Positions 17,553 to 23,977 of a stretch of 64,000 nt of DNA are shown one piece after another. Made by a program: the position numbers and the translations under genes. Under the pieces are notes generated by a model. That model was not told the DNA's origin and searched no databases. It saw nothing but the letters and a program-made list of their open reading frames with translations. Every line of letters begins with the position of its first letter. The first letter of the stretch is position 1. This stretch comes from Asticcacaulis sp. SL142 (GTDB lineage Bacteria; Pseudomonadota; Alphaproteobacteria; Caulobacterales; Caulobacteraceae). The stretch spans positions 3,503,001 through 3,567,000 of the forward strand of contig NZ_CP113061.1 in NCBI RefSeq assembly GCF_026625745.1, in the 5' to 3' direction.

Positions 17553-17597
17553 GCGCATTCCGAAAAGTGTGCAGCGGTTTTCGGAAATAAATGCGCG
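17553..17597. repeat. REP-like inverted repeat / possible terminator
   Basis: Outer arms GCGCATT and AATGCGC flank inner arms CCGAAAA and TTTTCGG with an 11-nt loop. Very similar palindromes (CCGAAAAGTG...TTTTCGG) are common intergenic repeats in alphaproteobacterial genomes. It follows the UPF0262 stop by 1-2 nt, so it may also end that transcript. Confidence 0.7.
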
Positions 17598-17739
17598 TCA
17601 AAAAAGGATCGGCATTAATTTAATGGCGATCCGGCTGTTGCATAAAGGCCGCATTTGCTGTGACTGATGGTTTTGGCAGGGCTTTCCTCATCGCATTTTT
17701 ATTTGCCGCATCCCGTTGAAATGACTAAAATTTAATGTA

Positions 17740-17757
17740 GATGAACGATCGTTCATC
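17740..17757. promoter_or_regulatory. Perfect 18-bp palindrome upstream of the beta-barrel gene
   Basis: GATGAACGATCGTTCATC is an exact palindrome, and its core resembles typical TetR/AcrR-family operators. It lies about 180 nt before the outer-membrane protein start. A regulator gene is not visible nearby, so the binder is unknown. Confidence 0.6.
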
Positions 17758-17937
17758 AAGGTGGCGGGATCGGGGCAAATGCGCCACATTTGTCATCAAA
17801 TGCCCCGAAATCACCTCGCAAGGGTCACACATGCCCTGATCTCAGCGCCTATATTCATTCAGGTCGGAACGCGAAATTGTTTGTGCGTTTCGTCGGGATC
17901 ACATCCCACCCCTGAAAGTAAAAATAGGAGCATACCC

Positions 17938-18444
17938 ATGAACAAGATCATCGCCTCTGCCGCTGCCCTGGCTCTGGTGGCCACCGCCGGTATCGCCAGC
18001 GCTGAAACCTATGGGTCGATCGGCGTCCAGAACTCAAAGACCTCCAAATCCGATTCCAGCCTGAATTCAATCAATGCCCGTGTGGGTAAAAAGATTACCC
18101 CGCACTTTGGCGTCGAAGGTGAGGCGGCCGTCGGCACCAATTCCGATACCAACGCCACCGGCACCTATAAGCAGACCCACCGTCTGGGGGCCTATGCCGT
18201 AGGTTATCTGCCGGTGACCGAAAACATTGAACTGATCGGTCGCGCCGGTGTGTCCAACACCCGCCTTAAGCGCCCGGAAGGCGTCAACATGGTCGAAAAC
18301 GGCAATGCCTTCGATTACGGCGTCGGTGCCCAGTATAAGGTCAATGACACCTATGCTGTCCGCGGCGACTACACGCGCTCGGAGTACCGTGAAAAGCACG
18401 GCGATTCCGACACGGTGTCTTTGAACCTTGTCCGTAAGTTCTAA
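17938..18444 (+). CDS. Outer membrane beta-barrel (opacity-like) protein
   Basis: A 168-aa precursor with a signal peptide (IIASAAALALVATAGIASA). The mature part alternates short beta strands such as VGAQYKVNDTYAVRGDYTRS and ends VSLNLVRKF, with the terminal Phe that BamA recognises. This is the size of an 8-stranded OmpX/OmpA-N-like barrel, with many Thr/Ser/Asn residues in the loops. A longer in-frame start at 17761 exists, but the ATG at 17938 follows AATAGGAG and gives the clean signal peptide. The gene is a monocistron closed by a strong terminator; the palindrome at 17740 may regulate it. Confidence 0.85.
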   Translation: MNKIIASAAALALVATAGIASAETYGSIGVQNSKTSKSDSSLNSINARVGKKITPHFGVEGEAAVGTNSDTNATGTYKQTHRLGAYAVGYLPVTENIELIGRAGVSNTRLKRPEGVNMVENGNAFDYGVGAQYKVNDTYAVRGDYTRSEYREKHGDSDTVSLNLVRKF

Positions 18445-18466
18445 GCTGCATAAATGACTGTAGTCA

Positions 18467-18502
18467 AAAAGCCCCGGTGTGCGCCCCCGCACCGGGGCTT
18501 TT
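18467..18502 (+). terminator. Strong terminator of the beta-barrel gene
   Basis: AAAAGCCCCGGTG (18467-18479) pairs with CACCGGGGCTTTT (18490-18502), ending in a T-run. It lies 23 nt after the stop codon. Confidence 0.9.
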
Positions 18503-18553
18503 CTTCGCTTAACGTCTTTTTACTTTTCTCCAAACCCTAATAGGTATAAAGGA

Positions 18554-18598
18554 GGCGCTCCTGAACGGAGCGCCCGCGCGAATGCGTGTAAGATTCGC
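18554..18598 (+). promoter_or_regulatory. Two tandem hairpins in the infA leader
   Basis: GGCGCTCC/GGAGCGCC (18554-18574, 5-nt loop) is followed by GCGAAT/ATTCGC (18578-18598). They lie 30-74 nt before the infA start. They could be a leader structure or the end of an upstream transcript; no known riboswitch was recognised. Confidence 0.4.
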
Positions 18599-18627
18599 AC
18601 TGTTCCCCAATTTTTTGAGAAGGCCGT

Positions 18628-18846
18628 ATGGCAAAAGAAGAGCTTTTAGAGTTTCCGGGTACCGTCATTGAACTGCTGCCGAATGCGACCTTTCGCGTGA
18701 AGCTTGAGAACGATCACGAAATCATCGCCCATACGGCGGGCAAGATGCGCAAAAACCGCATCCGCGTCTTGGCCGGCGACAAGATCATGGTCGAAATGAC
18801 GCCTTATGACCTGACTAAGGGTCGTATCACCTACCGCTTTAAGTAA
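18628..18846 (+). CDS. infA: Translation initiation factor IF-1
   Basis: A 72-aa S1-fold (OB) protein with [20 protein letters not shown] and [19 protein letters not shown], practically the universal IF-1 sequence. It binds the ribosomal A site during initiation. A GAGAAGG sequence precedes the ATG. It leads a compact group with maf, the RNase E/G-like gene and yacG. Confidence 0.98.
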   Translation: MAKEELLEFPGTVIELLPNATFRVKLENDHEIIAHTAGKMRKNRIRVLAGDKIMVEMTPYDLTKGRITYRFK

Positions 18847-18861
18847 GCTTCCGCTCCGGTG

Positions 18862-19449
18862 ATGGGCGTGACCGCAAACCTTATTTTGGCCAGCGCCAGC
18901 CCCCGACGGCTGGCGCTTTTGCAACAGATCGGCATCGTGCCTGACCGGGTTGTGGCGGCTGATCTGGATGAGACTCCGTTAAAACTTGAAACTCCGCGCG
19001 AGTTGGCCGGACGTCTCAGCCGAGCCAAGGCGAACGCTGTGTTTGCAGCACTTGAGACGCCCGGATTTGTGCTGGCCGCCGATACGGTGGTGTGTGTGGG
19101 CCGCCGCATCCTGCCCAAGGCCGAGACCGATCAGGAGGTGGCGGATTGCCTTAAACTGCTGTCCGGCCGTAATCATCGGGTGTTAACGGGTGTTGCGGCT
19201 ATTGCCCCAGGTGGACGGGTATCGGCGCGGGTAGTTGAGACACGTCTGGGGTTTAAGCGTTTGAGCGCTGTGGAACTCAAAGCCTATGTCGCTTCCGGTG
19301 AGGGTCTGGGCAAGGCCGGGGGCTACGGCATTCAGGGCATTGCCGGTGGTTATGTGACCCAACTGGTCGGCAGCTATACGTCGGTGGTCGGCTTGCCGCT
19401 TTATGAAACCCGCTGCCTGCTGGAGGGCGCGGGGTACAAAGTCGCATGA
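18862..19449 (+). CDS. Maf-like nucleoside triphosphate pyrophosphatase
   Basis: A 195-aa Maf/Ham1-superfamily protein. LILASASPRRLALLQQIGI at the N-terminus, LAADTVVCVGRRILPKAET, and the C-terminal GYGIQGIAGGYVTQLVGSY are the family signatures. It hydrolyses nucleoside triphosphates, probably modified or non-canonical ones, to monophosphates (7-methyl-GTP- or dTTP/UTP-type activity in studied homologues). A GTG lies directly before the ATG at 18862 and could also serve. It sits 15 nt after infA and overlaps the RNase gene by 4 nt. Confidence 0.92.
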   Translation: MGVTANLILASASPRRLALLQQIGIVPDRVVAADLDETPLKLETPRELAGRLSRAKANAVFAALETPGFVLAADTVVCVGRRILPKAETDQEVADCLKLLSGRNHRVLTGVAAIAPGGRVSARVVETRLGFKRLSAVELKAYVASGEGLGKAGGYGIQGIAGGYVTQLVGSYTSVVGLPLYETRCLLEGAGYKVA

Positions 19450-20477
19450 GCGCGGTTCTTTATTACCATAGCCGGTTCGGGATTGCGCGCGCAGCACTTT
19501 ATCTCAACGGCCAGCCCCACTATTATGACGAAGGGCTTGAGATTGAGCCGTCGTGTGCTCGGGTTGGTGTGCGCTCGGTAGCGCGGCTGTCGGGCCGGGC
19601 TGGTGGGGTCAATTTCCTGACCCTGGCGGATGGCATCGAGGCCGTGCTGGATCTGCCGCAAAACATTAAGGTGCCGCCTTTGGGGGCGGCGGTTGAGGTA
19701 GAGATGATTGCGGAGGCCCGTCGTGACAAGCGTGCCCGCGCCAATTTCATTAAGCTGCTTGATGGCGAACCGCGCCGGATAACGCCGCCGGTGTCGCTTA
19801 AGGTGGCACTGCTACGCCACGCACCGGACGCCTGTGTGGTTGAGGGCGAAGAGGCCGCAGACTATCTCGATGCCGCCGAATCCGAGGCTCTGTCGCCGTC
19901 AGGCCCGATGCCGGACGGTGGCTATTTGAGCATCGAGCCGACCCGCGCTCTGATCGCCTGCGATTTAGATGCGGGTGCGGCGGACACTATCGCCGCGTCA
20001 CCCAAACAATGGGCGCGCCAGTGCAATGAGCGGGCGATATTCGAGGTGGCGCGGCGGTTGCGGCTATCCAATCTGGCGGGCCTTGTGGTGGTTGACCTGA
20101 TTGGGCGCAGACACGATGCGGATATCATCCGCGGCCTGGCGCAGACAGCGTTTGGTGATGAGGCCGCCCGCCTGATCATAGCGCCGGTGACCAAGTTCGG
20201 CACGCTTGAGTTCATCCGACCGTGGGGGGCTGCCCCTTTGCGAGATCGGGCTTATGATGAGGCCGGGCGGCTGCGTCCCGACCGCGCGGCGCGTCTGCTG
20301 CTGCGACAGGCCGCCGAGGCAGGCCGTCATGACGGCGGGCGGTTGCTGACGATCCGAGCGTCGTCCGTGGTGATTGACGCCGTGCGCGACTATATTAAAG
20401 GCTCGCTTGACCCGCTGACCGCGCGTCTGAAGCTTGAACGTGACGATGCGGCTCCGATGGCCGGAAAGATTGTATAG
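19446..20477 (+). CDS. Ribonuclease E/G family protein (short form)
   Basis: A 343-aa protein that overlaps maf by ATGA. It covers the S1-like region (AVLDLPQNIKVPPLGAAVEV) and the DNase I-like catalytic core with GYLSIEPTRALIACDLDAG and LAGLVVVDLIGRR, where the two Asp should bind the catalytic metal. It ends before the Zn-link and lacks the long scaffold tail of RNase E, so it is a short RNase G-like version of the type seen beside maf in Caulobacterales. Expected role: 5'-monophosphate-dependent endonucleolytic RNA processing. A full-length RNase E is probably encoded elsewhere. Confidence 0.85.
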   Translation: MSAVLYYHSRFGIARAALYLNGQPHYYDEGLEIEPSCARVGVRSVARLSGRAGGVNFLTLADGIEAVLDLPQNIKVPPLGAAVEVEMIAEARRDKRARANFIKLLDGEPRRITPPVSLKVALLRHAPDACVVEGEEAADYLDAAESEALSPSGPMPDGGYLSIEPTRALIACDLDAGAADTIAASPKQWARQCNERAIFEVARRLRLSNLAGLVVVDLIGRRHDADIIRGLAQTAFGDEAARLIIAPVTKFGTLEFIRPWGAAPLRDRAYDEAGRLRPDRAARLLLRQAAEAGRHDGGRLLTIRASSVVIDAVRDYIKGSLDPLTARLKLERDDAAPMAGKIV

Positions 20478-20486
20478 GATCACACC

Positions 20487-20732
20487 ATGGCGATCCGATT
20501 TTGTGCCCGCTGCCAGCAAGCTTATGATGCGCCTGACGCCACGCTTCCCAATGCGGCGCGCGACTACACACCGTTTTGCTCTAAACGCTGCGCCGATGTC
20601 GATCTGGTTCACTGGCTGCAAGGCGATTATGTCATCGATGGTGCAGGCGGATTAAGCGTTGACGACAGCGATCAGGACGGTGCGGACACCGGCAACTTAT
20701 CCTCATCTTTTGAAGAAGATGACGGGATTTAG
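20487..20732 (+). CDS. yacG: DNA gyrase inhibitor YacG
   Basis: An 81-aa zinc protein. RFCARCQQAY near the N-terminus and FCSKRCADVDLVHWLQGDY supply the CxxC...CxxxC ligands and match YacG. In E. coli it binds GyrB and inhibits gyrase. The C-terminus is acidic and low complexity. It is the last gene of the infA group, 9 nt after the RNase gene. Confidence 0.92.
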   Translation: MAIRFCARCQQAYDAPDATLPNAARDYTPFCSKRCADVDLVHWLQGDYVIDGAGGLSVDDSDQDGADTGNLSSSFEEDDGI

Positions 20733-20856
20733 ACGGATTTTTTGTAAAATGGGCGCAGCAGCGGCTTGCCATGACTTAAATCCTCGCCTATAGACCTGCC
20801 TCCCGCCGCAAGGAACCAAGCTTTCGGCGATGCCAAGCTTTTATTGGTGTAAGCGT

Positions 20857-20932
20857 GCCTGGATAGCTCAGTTGGTAGAGCAGCGGATTGAAAATCCGCG
20901 TGTCGCTGGTTCGATTCCGGCTCCAGGCACCA
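20857..20932 (+). tRNA. tRNA-Phe (anticodon GAA), probable integration site
   Basis: Acceptor GCCTGGA/TCCAGGC, anticodon arm GCGGATTGAAAATCCGC, T arm CTGGTTCGATTCCGG and an encoded CCA are all present. A truncated integrase begins about 160 nt downstream, so the 3' half of this gene is the probable attachment site. No second copy of the tRNA 3' end was found in the window. Confidence 0.97.
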
Positions 20933-21053
20933 TTATACCTTCCGCACAAGTCCGGTAAGTTGAAAAAACCCTTTAAATATGGTAGGTTAGGCCTTGTTCG
21001 ATCCGGTGAAGTCCGACGACGTCCGACCAAATCCTGAGTGTTTGGGGGCACGA

Positions 21054-21094
21054 TTGGGGGCATCACCGCCATCTTAGAAAGGCGATGCCCCCAA
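21054..21094. repeat. Inverted repeat before the integrase fragment
   Basis: TTGGGGGCATC (21054-21064) and GATGCCCCCAA (21084-21094) are perfect 11-bp inverted arms, the second ending next to the integrase ATG. A further TTTGGGGGCA lies at 21041. Such repeats near int are often arm-type or excisionase sites. Confidence 0.6.
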
Positions 21095-21352
21095 ATGGCC
21101 CTCTCAGACACCGCAATCCGTTCTGCCAAAGGCAAAAACGCAGCTTACAAACTCTTCGATGACGGCGGACTTCATATCCTGGTTTCGCCCTCTGGTTCCA
21201 AGCTATGGCGCCTGAAATACCGATTTGACGGGAAAGAGAAGCAACTGGCCTTAGGGTCTTATCCGGCCACCACACTGAAGGAAGCGCGCAAGCAGCGCGA
21301 TGAGGCAAGGGAGCTTCTGGAAATCCGAATGGCCGCTACAAATCCGCAATAG
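21095..21352 (+). pseudogene. Truncated tyrosine integrase (DUF4102 N-terminal domain only)
   Basis: The 85-aa reading frame begins MALSDTAIRSAKGKNAAYKL and continues DDGGLHILVSPSGSKLWRL, YRFDGKEKQLALGSYP and LKEARKQRDEARELL. This is the N-terminal DUF4102 region of P4-type integrases, which target tRNA genes. The core-binding and catalytic (R..HxxR..Y) domains are missing, because the sequence changes to something unrelated after about residue 78. It cannot be an active recombinase. Confidence 0.85.
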
Positions 21353-21594
21353 ACGTAGCAAACGCCCTTGCTGGTATTGACGGGGAATGTCTGGACTGGA
21401 ACTATGCCCCTCATGCAGACAAAAAAGTCTGGACAAAGAACGAAAACGGAACATCATATGAGGTGACTGTTAACGCTGATGGAAGTTCAATCTGCTACAA
21501 ATCTGTGAATGGAGGGGCACGGCGTCGAGTTGGTGATGCCTGCAATAAATCGATTACGGAGAAAGAGCTTAGAAAGCTCTTTACCAATTACTGA
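21304..21594 (+). pseudogene. Open frame without start, orphan C-terminal protein fragment
   Basis: A second frame is open from the TGA at 21301 to the TGA at 21592 and has no good start codon in its 5' part, which overlaps the integrase fragment. It encodes a polar, Asn/Lys-rich sequence (AIDVANALAGIDGECLDWNY, then KNENGTSYEVTVNADGSS and TEKELRKLFTNY). It looks like the 3' part of a gene fused to the integrase 5' part by a deletion. The 3' end overlaps the following ORF as ATGA. Family not recognised. Confidence 0.45.
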
Positions 21595-21782
21595 TGAGCG
21601 CAATTAAAAATCGCCCACGCAAATACTTGAAACGCTCGGACCTTCCGGGACGGATTTTGCATGTCAAACAGGATGGGCAAGATCATTTGTCTGAGCCAAC
21701 GACTTTGGATTTTTCCACCGCTAACATCGATTCCAACTTCTATTTTACGTTTGAACCGGCTCGTCAGGAAAAGAAGCGTTAA
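21594..21782 (+). CDS. Hypothetical 62-aa protein
   Basis: A small polar basic protein (MSAIKNRPRKYLKRSDLPGR, then HVKQDGQDHLSEPTTLDFS) whose ATG overlaps the stop of the fragment before it. No domain, signal or membrane segment is recognised. The translational overlap suggests that the two were once a coupled pair in the donor element. The AT content appears higher than in the core genes. It may be non-functional. Confidence 0.4.
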   Translation: MSAIKNRPRKYLKRSDLPGRILHVKQDGQDHLSEPTTLDFSTANIDSNFYFTFEPARQEKKR

Positions 21783-21981
21783 GACGAGATAACTCGCTGC
21801 TGCCAACTCCTCCAGTTTGGGCCGAATCGTCGCCGTTTTCCGAGCTTTGGTTTCAGAAGTATGGCCCCCTTCCAAGAAAATGGGGTCCGTCGGTAAATGT
21901 CCGCTACGGAGGTTTCACCCCCCACCCTAGAATGTCCGCATTGGGCGCTTTGCAGCATACCTCAGTAGAGACTGCTAAAGG

Positions 21982-22314
21982 TCAGCCAAGTTGGCGCGTG
22001 GCTAGCCGAAACACTCTCTCACTGGTGACCGGATCAAAATGACGGCGTGGTGTCAGCAGACTTTGGGCGTGTTCCAGCAGTGCATGGACATCGTCGGCCA
22101 TATCTATAGCGGTTTTAGTTGGCATCATGCCCTTGGGGGTGCGGACAAACAGTGGATCGTTTAGCAATACCCGTAGCCGGCTGAGTGCATGGCTGACACC
22201 GGATTGGGTCAGGCCGATACGTTCACCTGCCCGGGTGACATGGCGTTCCGTCATGAGGGCATCGAACATCTTCAGGAGGTTAAGGTCGAGCCTGGAGATA
22301 TGAATTTGGCGCAT
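21982..22314 (-). pseudogene. Truncated LysR-type regulator (HTH only)
   Basis: The 110-aa frame has a complete LysR winged HTH (DALMTERHVTRAGERIGLTQ, SGVSHALSRLRVLLNDPLF, VRTPKGMMPT) but stops after the linker helix (VTSERVFRLATRQ), so the inducer-binding domain is gone. The junction lies near 22000. It is divergent from the secreted CMD-like gene, an arrangement typical of LysR and its target. Without its effector domain it can at best bind DNA. Confidence 0.8.
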
Positions 22315-22392
22315 GTCAAACTCTATCAGAATGAATTGGAGTGGTGAAGGGGTTTGCGGGAGAGTGATCTCCCCATCGGCAAGGAGATAGAG

Positions 22393-22866
22393 ATGCGCAG
22401 GTTCATAGCGGTTCTGATGGCCGCAACACTATCGGTGACAACCAGTCACGTCTTCGCCCAAACACAGGAGCACACGCCCATGAACGATCGCTACACCCGA
22501 GGACTGAACCAACTTAAGGCCATAGACGGTCGGGATGGCGAGGTGGTGGTCGAAAGTATGAGGAAGATTTCACCAGATTTCGCGCGCTATCTGATCGAAT
22601 ATCCGTTCGGCGATATTTACGCGCGCCCGCAACTGGATCTAAAATCCCGTGAGATCGCCACCATTGCGGCCTTGACCGCGATTGGGAATGCACGTCCGCA
22701 GTTGGAGGTTCATATCGCAGCCGGGCTGAATGTCGGCCTGACGCGGGAGGAAATCCTGGAAATCATCATGCAGATGTCAGTCTATGCCGGGTTCCCTGCG
22801 GCGATTAACGGCCTGAATGCGGCGCAGGCCGTTTTTGACAGACATCCCGAGCCAGAGGAACCGTAA
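22393..22866 (+). CDS. Carboxymuconolactone decarboxylase-like protein with signal peptide
   Basis: A 157-aa CMD/AhpD-fold protein. The start at 22393 follows an AAGGAGAT site and gives a signal peptide (FIAVLMAATLSVTTSHVFAQ), so it should be periplasmic, which is unusual for the family. The core is RQL-type CMD sequence: FGDIYARPQLDLKSREIATI, HIAAGLNVGLTREEILEII, AGFPAAINGL. The CxxC of AhpD is absent, so it is closer to decarboxylase/lactonase-like members. A close paralogue without a signal peptide is at 60554-60973. Confidence 0.85.
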   Translation: MRRFIAVLMAATLSVTTSHVFAQTQEHTPMNDRYTRGLNQLKAIDGRDGEVVVESMRKISPDFARYLIEYPFGDIYARPQLDLKSREIATIAALTAIGNARPQLEVHIAAGLNVGLTREEILEIIMQMSVYAGFPAAINGLNAAQAVFDRHPEPEEP

Positions 22867-22990
22867 GACTGCTCAGGCTTTAAACCGTAGACCTTCGCCC
22901 TGTTCCGCATACACGCTTTCCAAAAAATTTGTTCTCGTCAACGGAATGGCGCCGTCCTATCTTTGCGCAAGGAACAAGGGAGCGATGTCT

Positions 22991-23701
22991 ATGAAGTTGT
23001 TAGCCACGGTTGCCGGTCTTGTGTTGGTCGTGACAGCCAGTGCGTCAGCTGAAACGCCAAATCCGATGTTTGAGACCCGGGATGTCGTATCGGCTTTGGC
23101 TTTTGATCCAAGTAAATTCTTTCAAGAAGAGAACGGTCAGGACCTCGTCCGCTTTGCCTACCGTGGTGACGATTATGGTTGGCCTGTGTATTCGATAGCG
23201 ATACGTAACGGATGCCTGAACGAACGCACAAAAGAGTGCCACATGGGCCGCCGCGCCCGAATGGTGCGGGCACCCGTAATTGAGAAGATGGAGCGACCTC
23301 GCTGGCGAGGCACGGCGCTGATTGGCAAAGTCTCAGCCCAAAAACCGGCAAATCCTTATGAGACCGCGAAAGTGCTCGATACTGTCGGTATGGAGTGGAT
23401 GGAGGCGGATCTTGTAACTTGCCCCGGAGCCATGGAAGTCCTGGCCGAGGGCAATAGTCTTATATGGGTGACATCTGAAACCCTGAAGCCAACCCCTGAG
23501 ACCGAGTTTGAGTTGGTGCTTCATGCCGACACGATCACGGTCGAGTTTCCCTATTATCTACGTCAGGTCCGGTACCAAGGATATTTGGCGAAACGCTCAC
23601 CTGCGGCCTGGGCCGACAAACTTGCAAAAACCCTCGATCCTTGCTGGAAGCCGGCATCCGCTCCCGTTCCATGGCATATCCAGGAGAAGACGTTTCGGTA
23701 A
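22991..23701 (+). CDS. Hypothetical secreted protein
   Basis: The ATG at 22991 has an AGGGAG site 8-14 nt upstream; another ATG at 22985 is closer than usual to it. A signal peptide is clear (LLATVAGLVLVVTASASA). The mature ~215-aa protein has several Cys (NGCLNERTKECHMGRRARMV, LVTCPGAMEV, DPCWKP) and many aromatic residues, which fits a disulfide-bonded periplasmic beta-rich protein. I do not recognise a family. It sits between the CMD-like gene and the conjugation operon. Confidence 0.65.
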   Translation: MKLLATVAGLVLVVTASASAETPNPMFETRDVVSALAFDPSKFFQEENGQDLVRFAYRGDDYGWPVYSIAIRNGCLNERTKECHMGRRARMVRAPVIEKMERPRWRGTALIGKVSAQKPANPYETAKVLDTVGMEWMEADLVTCPGAMEVLAEGNSLIWVTSETLKPTPETEFELVLHADTITVEFPYYLRQVRYQGYLAKRSPAAWADKLAKTLDPCWKPASAPVPWHIQEKTFR

Positions 23702-23925
23702 TCAGTGGTCAAATTGGGTAACCGGCGCGCCACGTCCATCCCTGGGAAGGTCAGCCCAAGCTGAGTTTCTCGTAAGCTATACTGTCGGGCTGGCATCCGC
23801 TGTCGGCTAGATATGTCTAAATGATAGTAATCTGGTTCCACTCCCGATAATGCGACGTTTCGGTGCCCAGCGAAGAACGGCCTTATGCGCAATTGAGAAG
23901 GCATTCACTGAACGAACTGCGGTGG

Positions 23926-23945
23926 ACGGCGTCCAATGACGCCGT
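23926..23945. promoter_or_regulatory. Short perfect hairpin upstream of traG
   Basis: ACGGCGTC and GACGCCGT with a 4-nt CAAT loop form a stem 33 nt before the traG start. It could be an operator, a leader hairpin or a transfer-related structure; nothing else in the 276-nt gap (23702-23977) is recognisable. Confidence 0.35.
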
Positions 23946-23977
23946 GAAGGCCATATGAGTTTTTCGGCTAATCATGG

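Noticed and set aside
17761-17937. N-terminal extension of the beta-barrel protein
   Set aside because: It would hide the signal peptide and covers the probable promoter region; the ATG at 17938 has a good ribosome binding site.
21588-21875. Minus-strand 95-aa ORF near the island left end
   Set aside because: It overlaps plus-strand frames linked by ATGA, has no domain and no ribosome binding site; undecidable and left out.
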